In this document: positions 9,312-19,300 of the stretch, piece by piece
Numbering within the stretch: position 1 is the stretch's first letter
How the letters are laid out: every line of letters starts with the position of its first letter
Source: Polaromonas sp.
GTDB lineage: Bacteria > Pseudomonadota > Gammaproteobacteria > Burkholderiales > Burkholderiaceae_C
Assembly (NCBI RefSeq): GCF_012927485.1
Contig: NZ_JABBPC010000036.1
Span: 252,305 to 316,304 of the forward strand
Direction: 5' to 3'
DNA length: 64,000 bases
The notes under the pieces: generated by a model
Databases searched by the model: none
What the model saw: only the letters and a program-made list of their open reading frames with translations
Told to the model about the DNA's origin: nothing
Made by a program: the position numbers and the translations under genes

Positions 9312-9859
9312 GACTTTTAAAGTATGCGCTGGCTGGTAGCTTGACGCTGGTCTTATTCGGAATCGTCGGTTGCGGTGCTTCGGGGCAGGAAGAGTTGCAG
9401 CAATGGATGGCGGAACAACGCGATGCAACCAAACCTCGGACGGAACCCCTGCAGGAGCCTACCAAGTTCTCGCCGCAAGTGTATGACCAGGAGCGTTCAG
9501 TCGAGCCTTTTAGCAGCCAGAAACTTGCACAAGCCTTGAAGCGCGACTCCAATCGGGTTACTGCCAACGCCGCTTTGATAACGCCGGAGCTAAGCCGACG
9601 CAAAGAGCCGCTCGAAGCATCCCCGCTGGATGCCATTGTCATGGTGGGCAGCCTGATTAAAGCCGGCCAGCCTGTGGCACTTGTTCGTGTCGACAACTTG
9701 ATTTATCAGGTTCGAGCGGGTAATTATCTTGGACAGAACTATGGTCGTATAGACAAGGTGACCGAAACGAGTCTTGCTTTGCGCGAAATTGTTCAGGACG
9801 CTTCTGGTGAATGGATAGAGAGAACAGCGACTTTGCAGCTTATAGAGGGATCAAAATGA
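9308..9859 (+). CDS. pilP: Type IV pilus assembly lipoprotein PilP
   Basis: PilP is an inner-membrane lipoprotein that bridges PilNO and the secretin PilQ. The 183-residue precursor has a lipobox with C22 (GIVGCGAS), a disordered linker and a C-terminal HR-type beta domain (VRAGNYLGQNYGRI, then W-I-E-R-TATLQLIE). The start overlaps the pilO stop and the stop overlaps the pilQ ATG, both as ATGA. Confidence 0.95.
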   Translation: MRLLKYALAGSLTLVLFGIVGCGASGQEELQQWMAEQRDATKPRTEPLQEPTKFSPQVYDQERSVEPFSSQKLAQALKRDSNRVTANAALITPELSRRKEPLEASPLDAIVMVGSLIKAGQPVALVRVDNLIYQVRAGNYLGQNYGRIDKVTETSLALREIVQDASGEWIERTATLQLIEGSK

Positions 9860-12003
9860 ACAAGCAGACATGGACATTAGGGGCGAAGGCGACGCGAGGT
9901 AGTCTGCTGAGTTTGGTTGGACGTGTGTTGCTCTCTGTTGCACTCAGCGTGATATTGTTCGCGCACACTCCGCCACTTGAGGCGCAAACGCACAATGCGA
10001 TCCAGGCTGTTTCTGGCTCGGTTCAGGGAAGTTCGGAAATTATTCGAATCGATTTTGCCGAACCCTTGGCGACTGCGCCTACCGGGTTTAGTATCCAGAC
10101 TCCTGCGCGCATTGCTCTTGATTTTCCCGGCGTTAGTAATTCAATGGGTCGTTCCGCTGTTGATTTGAACCTTGGAAATTTGCGTTCGGTGAATGTAGTT
10201 CAAGCAGGTGAGCGAACCCGAGTGGTGCTCAGCCTCAAGGCGTCTACTCCGTACAAAGCTGAGATTCAAGGCAAGACGCTGCTAATTATCTTGGACTCTC
10301 CCACCATTGCAGTACCTTCTGCTGCAACTACGCCGATTTTTGCCGAGAGCCGCAACCGCGACACCCTTCCGCTCAAAGACATTGACTTCCGCCGGGGGAC
10401 AGACAATTCAGGACGAATTGTGGTCGGACTGGCCAATAATGAGGTTGGCGTTGACATTCGCCAACAAGGCCAAACATTAGTGGTCGAATTTCTGAAAACT
10501 GCGTTGCCCGAGGGATTACGACGTCGCCTGGATGTTACTGATTTCGGGACGCCTGTCCAAACAGTCACTACTTTCCAAGTCGGCGACAAGGTGCGCATGG
10601 TCATCGAGCCTAAAGGTTTGTGGGAACACAGCGCGTATCAAAGTGATAACCAATTTGTTTTGGAAGTGCGTCCACAAAAAGTCGATTCGGAAAAACTGAC
10701 TCAAGGTGTGGGTTATAACGGGGAAAAACTGTCGCTCAATTTTCAGAATATTGAAATTCGTTCTCTTTTACAAGTTATTGCGGATTTTACAAACTTCAAT
10801 ATTGTGACTTCAGATACGGTTGCCGGTGCCGTAACCCTGCGTTTGAAGGATGTCCCCTGGGACCAGGCACTGGATATTATCTTGCAGGCCAAGGGCTTGG
10901 GAATGCGCAAGGTAGGCAATGTGTTGTTAATAGCGCCCAAGGATGAACTGGCAGCTAAAGACAAGCTCGATTTAGAATCTAGAAATGCCATTCAGAGCCT
11001 GGAGCAAGTGCGGACGCAGGACTTTAAGCTGAACTATGCCAAGGCTTCGGATGTCGCTGCCGGACTGTTGGGCACGGGGGGAGCAGGCACCACCAAAATA
11101 TTATCACCTCGCGGCAGCGTTATATCGGAGTCACGTACCAACCAGTTATTTGTCACAGATATTCCGACCAAGCTGGAGCAAGTTCAAAGTTTGATTGCGA
11201 AGTTGGATATTCCCGTACGTCAGGTTTTGATTGAGTCGCGTATTGTCGAAGCGTCAGACTCTTTCGGAAAATCGCTCGGGGTCCGGCTGGGCGGCCGACC
11301 TTTCAATACGACCAGCAACGTTATGGTTGGCAGCACTTACATTGCACCCAGCGTTCCAACGGGAACAGCGCCTAAACTCGGGCTTAATATAGGCACCTAT
11401 GCAGGAGACTTTGTCAATCTGCCAACGGCGGGACAAAGCGGTTTTCCAGCAGCCACCTTCGCAGTGTCACTTTTCAACTCGTCATTGACACGCCTTTTGA
11501 ACCTTGAAATCTCCGCGATGGAGGCAGATGGTCAAGGCAAGATTGTTTCAAGCCCCAGGATTGTGACCGCCGACCAAGTGAAAGCGGTGATCGAGCAGGG
11601 CACAGAGTTGCCCTACCAGCAGTCGACTTCCAGCGGCGCTACGTCGGTATCTTTTCGGAAAGCTAACCTGAAGCTTGAAGTGACACCTCAGATTACGCCG
11701 GAAGGAAATGTTATTTTGAATGTTGATGTTACCAAGGATAGCGTGGGGCAAGCTACTACTGCCGGGTTCGCCATCAACACCAAACACATACAAACGCAGG
11801 TTCTTGTGGATAACGGAGGCACGGTGGTGATCGGCGGAATTTTTGAACAAACAGATCGAGTAGATGAAGCCAAGGTACCGTTTCTGGGCGATCTGCCGGG
11901 AGTCGGTATTTTGTTTAAAACAAAAACCCGCACGGCCAACAAGTCTGAACTGCTGGTGTTCATTACGCCGAAAGTACTCGCCGGCGGAGCAACGCCGCGA
12001 TAG
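9856..12003 (+). CDS. pilQ: Type IV pilus secretin PilQ
   Basis: PilQ is the outer-membrane secretin through which the pilus fibre passes. The start at 9856 overlaps the pilP stop and gives 715 residues. In order: a signal peptide ending near LEAQT, two AMIN domains (about residues 40-260) that bind peptidoglycan, a secretin/TonB short N domain (LSLNFQNIEIRSLLQVI), an N1 domain, and the secretin core with VPFLGDLPGVGILFK and the closing ELLVFITPKVL. An ATG 45 bases upstream is in frame but lies inside pilP. Confidence 0.97.
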   Translation: MNKQTWTLGAKATRGSLLSLVGRVLLSVALSVILFAHTPPLEAQTHNAIQAVSGSVQGSSEIIRIDFAEPLATAPTGFSIQTPARIALDFPGVSNSMGRSAVDLNLGNLRSVNVVQAGERTRVVLSLKASTPYKAEIQGKTLLIILDSPTIAVPSAATTPIFAESRNRDTLPLKDIDFRRGTDNSGRIVVGLANNEVGVDIRQQGQTLVVEFLKTALPEGLRRRLDVTDFGTPVQTVTTFQVGDKVRMVIEPKGLWEHSAYQSDNQFVLEVRPQKVDSEKLTQGVGYNGEKLSLNFQNIEIRSLLQVIADFTNFNIVTSDTVAGAVTLRLKDVPWDQALDIILQAKGLGMRKVGNVLLIAPKDELAAKDKLDLESRNAIQSLEQVRTQDFKLNYAKASDVAAGLLGTGGAGTTKILSPRGSVISESRTNQLFVTDIPTKLEQVQSLIAKLDIPVRQVLIESRIVEASDSFGKSLGVRLGGRPFNTTSNVMVGSTYIAPSVPTGTAPKLGLNIGTYAGDFVNLPTAGQSGFPAATFAVSLFNSSLTRLLNLEISAMEADGQGKIVSSPRIVTADQVKAVIEQGTELPYQQSTSSGATSVSFRKANLKLEVTPQITPEGNVILNVDVTKDSVGQATTAGFAINTKHIQTQVLVDNGGTVVIGGIFEQTDRVDEAKVPFLGDLPGVGILFKTKTRTANKSELLVFITPKVLAGGATPR

Positions 12004-12086
12004 TTCGAGTCATGTAAATTAATAGCGGGATCGCCCCTCGGTGAGGATTTTGATGTGGTGCTGTAGCCGGCAGATCTTCCGGTCCG

Positions 12087-12698
12087 GTGCCACAGCGCCC
12101 TACTTCAGGAAATCTTTGCTTCGTGCAGGTACTAACGTTAGCGGCACATCCTATCCAAGTGAATCCAAGCTTCTTGAAAATTTCATGCGTGGGTCTTCCG
12201 GGTTCTGGAAAGTCGACGGTTGGCAGGCACCTTGCCAAAAGGTTGGGTTTGGAGTTCATCGACTCGGACCACGTGATAGAACAGCGTACGGGATGCTCCG
12301 TTCGCGTTTTTTTCCAACGTGAAGGCGAGGCTTCTTTTCGTGATCTTGAACAATTGGTCATTGATGAGTTGACCCAAGGCCTTCCATGTGTTCTTTCGAG
12401 CGGTGGGGGCGCTGTTTTGCGGCTCGCGAACCGCGAGCGTCTTCGGCAGCGTACGCACGTCATTTACCTTCACTCTTTGCCGGAAGAGATTTTTCGCCGG
12501 TTGCGACATGACCAGAGCCGACCCTTGCTTCAGGTGCCAGATCCGCTCGCCAGGCTTCGTGATCTTTACCACGCACGCGACCCGCTCTACCGCGAGACCG
12601 CTCATTTCGTGATTGAAACCGGTCGACCATCGGTTGCAACCCTGGTCAACATGATCGTCATGCAACTCGAACTGGCTGGCGTCATTCGGGCACCATAG
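12087..12698 (+). CDS. aroK: Shikimate kinase
   Basis: AroK phosphorylates shikimate at O3 with ATP, the fifth step of chorismate synthesis. The Walker A motif GLPGSGKST is near the N-terminus, followed by the shikimate-binding DSD motif (FIDSDHVIE), the SSGGGA loop and the lid arginines (HDQSRPLL). The start is uncertain. GTG at 12087 gives 203 residues. GTG at 12123 has AGGA 12 bases upstream. TTG at 12174 gives 174 residues, the usual AroK length. It lies between pilQ and aroB, a common proteobacterial order. Confidence 0.92.
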   Translation: MPQRPTSGNLCFVQVLTLAAHPIQVNPSFLKISCVGLPGSGKSTVGRHLAKRLGLEFIDSDHVIEQRTGCSVRVFFQREGEASFRDLEQLVIDELTQGLPCVLSSGGGAVLRLANRERLRQRTHVIYLHSLPEEIFRRLRHDQSRPLLQVPDPLARLRDLYHARDPLYRETAHFVIETGRPSVATLVNMIVMQLELAGVIRAP

Positions 12699-12785
12699 CG
12701 TGCGCCACATCGCAGTGGCGGACGGCCTACTGCAACAAAACCGGACAGGTAAAAAAAACTGACGAGTGCCTCTACACTTGCCGTT

Positions 12786-13901
12786 ATGCAAGCAAATTCT
12801 TCTTCCGAAGCGGTCCAGGTACACATCAGTCTGGCTGAACGTAGCTATCCAATTTTGATTGGTTCCAAGCTGCTTGGTTGCGCGCTCACCTACGAAAACC
12901 TGCCTGCCGCCGCGACAGCTCTGGTGGTGTCCAACACGACCGTAGCTCCGCTGTATGCGGAGCCGCTGATGCAAGCGCTGCAGGCGCGTTATGGCCGGGT
13001 GTTGCTGGTCACGTTGCCGGATGGGGAGATTTACAAGGACTGGGCCACCCTTCAGTTGATCTTTGACGCTTTGTTGGAAAGCGGTTGTGACCGCAAAACC
13101 GTACTTTTTGCATTAGGCGGTGGTGTCGTCGGCGATATGACGGGTTTTGCTGCAGCAAGTTACATGCGTGGCGTGCCATTTGTGCAGATACCCACGACGC
13201 TTCTGGCTCAAGTGGACTCATCCGTAGGCGGCAAAACGGGTATCAACCATCCGTTGGGGAAAAACATGATCGGAGCGTTTTACCAGCCTCTCTTGGTGGT
13301 GTGTGACCTTGATGTGTTGACGACGCTGCCGCCCCGTGAACTGAGTGCCGGCTTGGCAGAGGTGATTAAATATGGGCCGATCGCCGATATGCTGTTTTTC
13401 GAATGGATCGAAGCCCACCTTGATGCGCTGCTGGCGAAAGAGCCGACCGCACTCTCGCACGCCATACAACGCAGTTGTGAGATCAAAGCCCGGGTAGTGA
13501 GTCAGGATGAGCGCGAGTCTGGCTTGCGGGCGATTTTGAATTTTGGCCATACCTTTGGGCACGCGATCGAATCTGGCATGGGGTATGGAAATTGGCTGCA
13601 CGGCGAAGGCGTGGGCTGCGGCATGGTGATGGCGGCGCACCTGTCGCAGCAATTGGGTTTGGTTGATAGCCGGTTTGTCGAGCGCTTAACCAGCCTTATC
13701 CGGCGAGCCGGGTTGCCGGTGAAGGGACCGGTACTTTCGACGACTGACAATGCCGGTCGCTACCTCGAACTCATGCGCATCGATAAAAAATCCGAGGCGG
13801 GAGAGATTCGGTTTGTGCTGATTGAGGGACCTGGTAAGGCTTCAGTGCGCACTGCGCCCGATGCGCTGGTGCGCAAAGTGATCGACGCATGCTGTGCGTA
13901 G
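12786..13901 (+). CDS. aroB: 3-dehydroquinate synthase
   Basis: AroB converts DAHP to 3-dehydroquinate, the second step of the shikimate pathway, using NAD and a divalent metal. The 371-residue protein has the NAD-binding PDGEIYKDW and [14 protein letters not shown] stretches, [19 protein letters not shown], and the metal-binding Glu/His residues in LAEVIKYG and [11 protein letters not shown]. It follows aroK by 87 bp and is probably co-transcribed with it. Confidence 0.97.
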   Translation: MQANSSSEAVQVHISLAERSYPILIGSKLLGCALTYENLPAAATALVVSNTTVAPLYAEPLMQALQARYGRVLLVTLPDGEIYKDWATLQLIFDALLESGCDRKTVLFALGGGVVGDMTGFAAASYMRGVPFVQIPTTLLAQVDSSVGGKTGINHPLGKNMIGAFYQPLLVVCDLDVLTTLPPRELSAGLAEVIKYGPIADMLFFEWIEAHLDALLAKEPTALSHAIQRSCEIKARVVSQDERESGLRAILNFGHTFGHAIESGMGYGNWLHGEGVGCGMVMAAHLSQQLGLVDSRFVERLTSLIRRAGLPVKGPVLSTTDNAGRYLELMRIDKKSEAGEIRFVLIEGPGKASVRTAPDALVRKVIDACCA

Positions 13902-13993
13902 TCAACGGTCCGAATTCCCATCAACGCGCGATTGAAACATTAGCTAATTGTGGACACGGCGATGGGACTGCAGTTGTTTTTCGTATTTAATTT

Positions 13994-15193
13994 ATGACTT
14001 GGGCACCCGCTGCATGTGATCCCGCGTTGTCGCGCGGTCGACGTTATCCTGAAGCCCCAGCGCCGACGCGGTCCGACTTCCAGCGGGATCGCGACCGAAT
14101 TGTGCACTCCACGGCTTTTCGCCGTTTAGTCTACAAAACTCAGGTATTTTTGAACCATGAAGGCGACCTGTTCCGCACTCGCCTGACTCATTCGCTGGAG
14201 GTTGCGCAACTGGGGCGCTCAATTGCCCGCACTCTTCAGCTAAATGAAGACTTGGTTGAAGCGATTGCCCTGGCGCACGATCTAGGCCACACGCCCTTCG
14301 GGCACGCGGGGCAGGATGCCTTGAATGCGTGCCTGAGAGCTCACAATCCTGCCAGCGCGGGTTTTGAACACAATTTGCAAAGTCTACGCGTCGTGGATGC
14401 GCTGGAGGAAAGTTACCCCGCGTACAACGGTTTGAATTTGACGTTCGAGACACGCGAAGGCATCTTGAAGCACTGCTCAAAACGTAATGCCCGCCATATT
14501 GAGGCTCGCGAGCCTTTCGGCGTAGCGCACCGGTTTGTCGAGCAGGCAGGCAGTGGTCCGGCATGGCGCCAGCCCAGTCTGGAGGCGCAGCTGGCCAATC
14601 TGGCGGATGAAATTGCTTACAACGCCCACGATATTGATGATGGCGTTCGCTCGGGACTGCTGAGCCTGGAACAGTTGGAAGAGGTGGCGCTGTTCCGTCA
14701 GTATCGATGCGAAACGACGGCGGCCTATCCCTATTTGAAGGGGCGACGCCTGCTGTTTGAGACCATACGGCGCATGCTCAGTGCGCAAGTCTACGACGTG
14801 ATCGACGCAACGCGCCTGACGCTGAAAAAAGCGGCGCCGGCCAACGTTCAGGCGGTGCGCGAACAGGGCGCGCTGGTTTGTTTTTCGGTTCAAATGTCCT
14901 TGCAGTCGGCGTCCCTCAAGCACTTTCTGCTGCAAAATTTATACCGTCACGCTCAAGTTGTAGAAACCACGGAAGCCGCCAAGCAGGTTGTGCGCGATTT
15001 GTTTGATGCTTACATGGCCGACCCGGCCCAACTGCCGCAGGCCCATATTGACCGCTTCGACGGCATCGGAGCCTCCCACGCCGCTGGCGCCAAACCCGAG
15101 CGCGTGGTGGCCGACTATATCGCCGGCATGACCGACCGTTTCGCCGCCAAAGAGCATGAGCGGATCATGGGGCACGCTGTTTTCCCCGTTTGA
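13994..15193 (+). CDS. dgt: dGTPase-like deoxynucleotide triphosphohydrolase (HD domain)
   Basis: The family cleaves dNTPs to nucleosides and triphosphate and so helps control dNTP pools. The 399-residue protein has the HD metal site: H in RTRLTHSLEVAQ, HD in LAHDLGHTPFGH, and a later D in DEIAYNAHDIDDG. HSTAFRRLVYKTQVF near the N-terminus is typical of the dGTPase-like (type 2) group. The exact substrate cannot be read from sequence. It lies 92 bp after aroB, with the palindrome ATTAGCTAAT in the gap. Confidence 0.9.
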   Translation: MTWAPAACDPALSRGRRYPEAPAPTRSDFQRDRDRIVHSTAFRRLVYKTQVFLNHEGDLFRTRLTHSLEVAQLGRSIARTLQLNEDLVEAIALAHDLGHTPFGHAGQDALNACLRAHNPASAGFEHNLQSLRVVDALEESYPAYNGLNLTFETREGILKHCSKRNARHIEAREPFGVAHRFVEQAGSGPAWRQPSLEAQLANLADEIAYNAHDIDDGVRSGLLSLEQLEEVALFRQYRCETTAAYPYLKGRRLLFETIRRMLSAQVYDVIDATRLTLKKAAPANVQAVREQGALVCFSVQMSLQSASLKHFLLQNLYRHAQVVETTEAAKQVVRDLFDAYMADPAQLPQAHIDRFDGIGASHAAGAKPERVVADYIAGMTDRFAAKEHERIMGHAVFPV

Positions 15194-15224
15194 AAATAAG
15201 AACACTGAGGGAGGGTTTCATGGC

Positions 15225-15239
15225 GCGGTCTTGGACCGC
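15225..15239. repeat. Small perfect hairpin upstream of the REP-associated transposase
   Basis: Arms GCGGTC and GACCGC are separated by TTG, about 30 bp after the dGTPase-like stop codon. No T-run follows, so it is not an intrinsic terminator. REP-associated transposases recognise short hairpins next to their gene, so this could be a target, but one copy is not proof. Confidence 0.4.
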
Positions 15240-15317
15240 AATCCCTGAAGAAAGTCGGCTTACGCTCCTAATTCGCGATTGAAATAGCCCCACAACCCAA
15301 CGCAGACTTTCGCAGTA

Positions 15318-15334
15318 GCTATAAAGATAATAGC
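15318..15334 (-). repeat. Short palindromic repeat, copy A (GCTAT-N7-ATAGC)
   Basis: GCTAT and ATAGC are separated by seven bases. Read on the minus strand it continues into CTACTGCG, matching the orientation of the other copies at 21108, 30822 and 33976. It lies 78 bp upstream of the REP-associated transposase gene. From memory, Comamonadaceae genomes carry many such intergenic palindromes; I cannot count them here. Confidence 0.6.
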
Positions 15335-15412
15335 AAATTTTTCACGTCGATATTCTGAATAGGGGAGGCCGGAATCCACTTATCATGACGCAAACTTCAG
15401 GCAAAGCATCTT

Positions 15413-16111
15413 ATGGCCCGTCTTCCCCGTCTTACGCTGCCGGGCTATCCGCATCACATCATCCAGCGGGGCAATAACCGGCAGGTCATTTTTTCATCGA
15501 TGGCCCACTACCAGATGATCTTGGCGCTACTGAATGAAAATGCCCTGAAGTTTGGCGTGGCGCTGCATGCCTATGTGTTGATGAACAACCATTTTCATTT
15601 GCTCGCAACCCCTGCAACCGATGAGGCGCTACCGCAGATGATGCAAGCGGTCGGCCGCAGCTATGTGCGTTATTTCAACGACAGCCAAGGACGTTCAGGT
15701 ACCTTGTGGGAAGGGCGCTACCGCTCGACAGTAATAGAAACTGACCGTTACTTGTTGGCCTGTATGGCCTACATCGATCTCAATCCCGTGCGTTCCGGAG
15801 TGATGAAAGAGGCGAGAGACTATCCCTGGTCCAGCCATGGCCACTACATCGGTTTGCGGACGGACAAAATGGTGACACCCCACGCCTTGTTCTGGGCACT
15901 GGGTAACACACCCTTCGCGCGTGAAGCCGCTTACGCCGAATTGGTAAAAGCGGGCATCACGCAGAAGCAACAGGACGCGTTGACCCAATCGGCTCTTAGT
16001 GGATGGGCGTTAGGCGACGACGATTTCGTGTCTGATCTCCAAAAACGGACAGCTCGTCGAATCAAGAAAAATCAGCCCGGGCGTCCCACCGGAAAATCTC
16101 GGCAAGAGTAA
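15413..16111 (+). CDS. REP-associated tyrosine transposase (RAYT, IS200-like Y1 family)
   Basis: RAYTs are single-copy relatives of IS200/IS605 transposases that nick and join short palindromic REP sequences and rarely move themselves. The 232-residue protein shows the family order: start RLPRLTLPGYPHHIIQRGNNRQ, the HUH metal motif in MNNHFHLL, then YVRYFNDSQGRSGTLWEGRY with the candidate nucleophile Tyr, and AYIDLNPVRSGV. The tail is basic (KKNQPGRPTGK). It stands alone between the dGTPase-like gene and gltB, with palindromes on both sides. It looks intact. Confidence 0.9.
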   Translation: MARLPRLTLPGYPHHIIQRGNNRQVIFSSMAHYQMILALLNENALKFGVALHAYVLMNNHFHLLATPATDEALPQMMQAVGRSYVRYFNDSQGRSGTLWEGRYRSTVIETDRYLLACMAYIDLNPVRSGVMKEARDYPWSSHGHYIGLRTDKMVTPHALFWALGNTPFAREAAYAELVKAGITQKQQDALTQSALSGWALGDDDFVSDLQKRTARRIKKNQPGRPTGKSRQE

Positions 16112-16165
16112 GAACGCAGCACCCGTGACATTCATTTACCTGGCAACGAGTTTTAACATGTCCCC

Positions 16166-16200
16166 AATTAAAGTTTATGGTGTTTTCGCGGTCATTAATT
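16166..16200. repeat. Inverted repeat downstream of the RAYT gene
   Basis: AATTAA at 16166-16171 is the inverse of TTAATT at 16195-16200, within a stretch that runs from TCCCCAATTAAAG to TTAGAATCTGACCC. Sequences with AATTGGGG and GGGTCAGATTCTAATTAA are, from memory, common beside RAYT genes in proteobacteria. It is probably the transposase's own flanking element, though it could simply be a leader of gltB. Confidence 0.4.
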
Positions 16201-16224
16201 AGAATCTGACCCTTATTAAAGTGC

Positions 16225-16241
16225 TTGGTGATATTGTTGCG
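16225..16241 (+). promoter_or_regulatory. Possible sigma-54-type promoter of gltB
   Basis: TTGGTG and TTGC are spaced so that the GG at 16227-16228 and the GC at 16239-16240 are 12 bases apart, the -24/-12 geometry of RpoN promoters. The -24 element (TTGGTG for TTGGCA) is imperfect. Position, 103 bases before gltB, and the nitrogen role of the operon make it plausible. No clear NtrC site is visible. Confidence 0.25.
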
Positions 16242-16343
16242 GTGCACTATGCTGTGTATTCTGTGAAAAATTATGAACCCTGGGGGAAGGAGTGATGCGC
16301 GCCCGCTGCGCCGCTTTTGTCTTCCAAACGATGAGGAATTGCC

Positions 16344-19300
16344 ATGACCACGGCTGCAGAAATTAAGCACTTTGAACAACACGGTTTGTATGCTGGCGCC
16401 AATGAGCACGATGCGTGCGGCGTCGGATTTGTCGCGCACATCAAAGGTCACAAAAGCCATGCCATCGTCCAGCAGGGTCTTAAAATCCTTGAAAACCTTG
16501 ATCACCGGGGGGCAGTGGGCGCTGACAAGTTAATGGGCGACGGCGCCGGCATACTGATTCAATTGCCCGATGCCCTCTACCGGGAAGAGATGGCTAAACA
16601 AGGCGTTAACCTGCCCCCTCCGGGAGAATATGGCGTCGGCATGGTGTTTTTACCCAAAGAACACGCGTCCCGTCTGGCATGCCAGCAGGCGTTGGAACGC
16701 GCTGTCAAGGCCGAGGGCCAAATGCTGCTCGGCTGGCGCGATGTACCGGTTAACCGCGAGATGCCCATGTCGCCCACGGTGCGCGAAAAGGAACCCATTC
16801 TTCGGCAGATATTCATTGGCCGCGGCAATGACGTAATTGTTCAGGACGCGCTGGAACGCAAGCTGTACGTGATTCGCAAAACTGCCAGCGCGGCCGTTCA
16901 GAAACTGCACCTCACGCACAGCAAAGAGTATTACGTCCCCAGCATGTCCAGCCGCACAGTGGTTTACAAAGGCTTGTTGCTGGCCACGCAGGTAGGCACT
17001 TACTACCGGGATCTAACGGATACCCGCTGCGTTTCGGCGCTGGGTCTGGTGCACCAGCGTTTTTCGACCAACACCTTTCCAGAGTGGCCGCTGGCGCATC
17101 CCTATCGCTATGTTGCGCACAACGGTGAGATCAACACCGTCAAGGGGAACTACAACTGGATGAGGGCACGCGAAGGCGTGATGTCCTCACCCGTGCTCGG
17201 CGCCGATCTACAAAAACTTTACCCAATCACCTTCGCCGGCCAATCCGATACCGCCACCTTTGACAATTGCCTTGAGCTGCTGACCATGGCGGGTTACCCC
17301 ATCAGCCAGGCCGTGATGATGATGATTCCCGAGCCCTGGGAGCAGCACACCAGCATGGACGAGCGCCGCAAGGCTTTTTACGAATACCATGCGGCCATGC
17401 TGGAACCGTGGGACGGTCCAGCGTCTATCGTGTTCACCGACGGCCGTCAGATTGGTGCGACGTTGGACCGCAATGGCCTGCGTCCATCGCGTTATTGCGT
17501 GACCGATGATGATCTGGTCATCATGGCCTCTGAATCAGGTGTGTTGCCGATTCCCGAACACAAAATTGTGCGCAAGTGGCGTTTGCAGCCCGGCAAAATG
17601 TTCCTGATCGATCTGGAGCAAGGTCGCATGGTGGACGATGAGGAGATCAAGGCGACGCTGGCCAACAGCAAGCCTTACAAGCAGTGGATTGAAAACCTGC
17701 GCATCAAGCTGGATGATGTCCCCAGCGAAGCGCCGACCGCATCAGTCGCTTCCAAAACCCCGACTTTGCCGGCGGCTTCGCTGCTGGACCGCCAGCAGGC
17801 TTTTGGCTACACCCAGGAAGATATCAAATTCCTGATATCACCCATGGCCATCAATGGCGAGGAAGCTACCGGCTCCATGGGCAATGACAGTCCGCTGGCC
17901 GTGCTGTCGAATCGGAACAAGCCGCTCTATAACTACTTCAAGCAATTGTTCGCGCAGGTCACCAACCCGCCGATTGACCCGATTCGCGAAGCCATCGTGA
18001 TGTCGCTGGTGTCCTTCGTCGGACCCAAACCCAACCTGCTCGACATCAACCAGGTCAACCCGCCCATGCGCCTGGAAGTCAGTCAGCCCGTGCTGAACTG
18101 CGCCAACATGCAAAAACTGCGCGATATCGAAGCACACACCCAGGGCAAGTTCAAGAGCTACACCCTGGACATCACCTATCCGCTGGTTTGGGGCCATGAA
18201 GGGGTGGAGGCCAAACTTGCATCCCTGTGCGCTGAAGCGGTGGATGCCATCAAAGGCGGAAAAAATATCCTGATCGTGAGTGACCGGGCCGTGAGTGCAA
18301 GCCAGGTTGCCATTCCGGCTGTGCTGGCACTTTCAGCCATTCACCAGCACTTGGTGAAAGAGGGCTTGCGCACCACCGCAGGGCTGGTGGTTGAGACCGG
18401 TTCCGCGAGAGAAGTGCACCACTTTGCCGTGCTCGCAGGGTATGGCGCAGAAGCGGTTCATCCCTACCTCGCCATGGAGACACTGGCCGAGCTGTCCCGG
18501 GGACTTCCGGGCGACTTGAACACCGACAAGGCAATTTACAACTACACCAAAGCGGTTGGCAAAGGTCTTTCCAAGATCATGTCCAAGATGGGGGTGTCGA
18601 CTTACATGAGCTATTGCGGTGCCCAGTTGTTCGAGGCGATTGGTCTGAACCGCGAAACCGTGGACAAATTCTTTACGGGCACGGCCAGTCAGGTCGAGGG
18701 CATGGGTGTGTTCGAGATTGCAGAGGAAGCCTTGCGCATGCACAAGGCCGCCTTTAGTGAAGATCCGGTGCTGGCCAATATGCTCGATGCAGGCGGTGAA
18801 TACGCCTGGCGCGTACGCGGCGAAGACCACATGTGGACGCCTGACGCGATTGCCAAACTGCAGCATTCCACGCGTTCGAATAACTGGAATACCTACAAAG
18901 AGTATGCCCAGCTGATCAACGACCAGAATCGCCGCCACATGACCTTGCGTGGTTTGTTCGAATTCAAGATTGACCCCAGCAAAGCGATCCCGATTGATGA
19001 GGTCGAGTCCGCCAAGGAAATCGTCAAACGGTTCGTAACGGGTGCCATGTCGTTGGGCTCGATCAGCACCGAAGCGCATGCTACTTTGGCTGTGGCCATG
19101 AATCGCATTGGCGGCAAGAGCAACACCGGTGAGGGCGGAGAGGATCCAAACCGCTATCGCCAGGAACTCAAGGGCATTCCGATCAAAAAGGGAGAGACGC
19201 TGAAAAGCGTGATCGGTCCCAAGCAGGTCGAGGTCGATCTGCCTTTGCAGGACGGTGATTCACTACGTTCGCGTATCAAGCAGGTCGCTTCGGGCCGCTT

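Noticed and set aside
12014..12024. AATTAATAGCG after pilQ as a further palindromic repeat copy
   Set aside because: Only the right arm matches; the left arm is missing.
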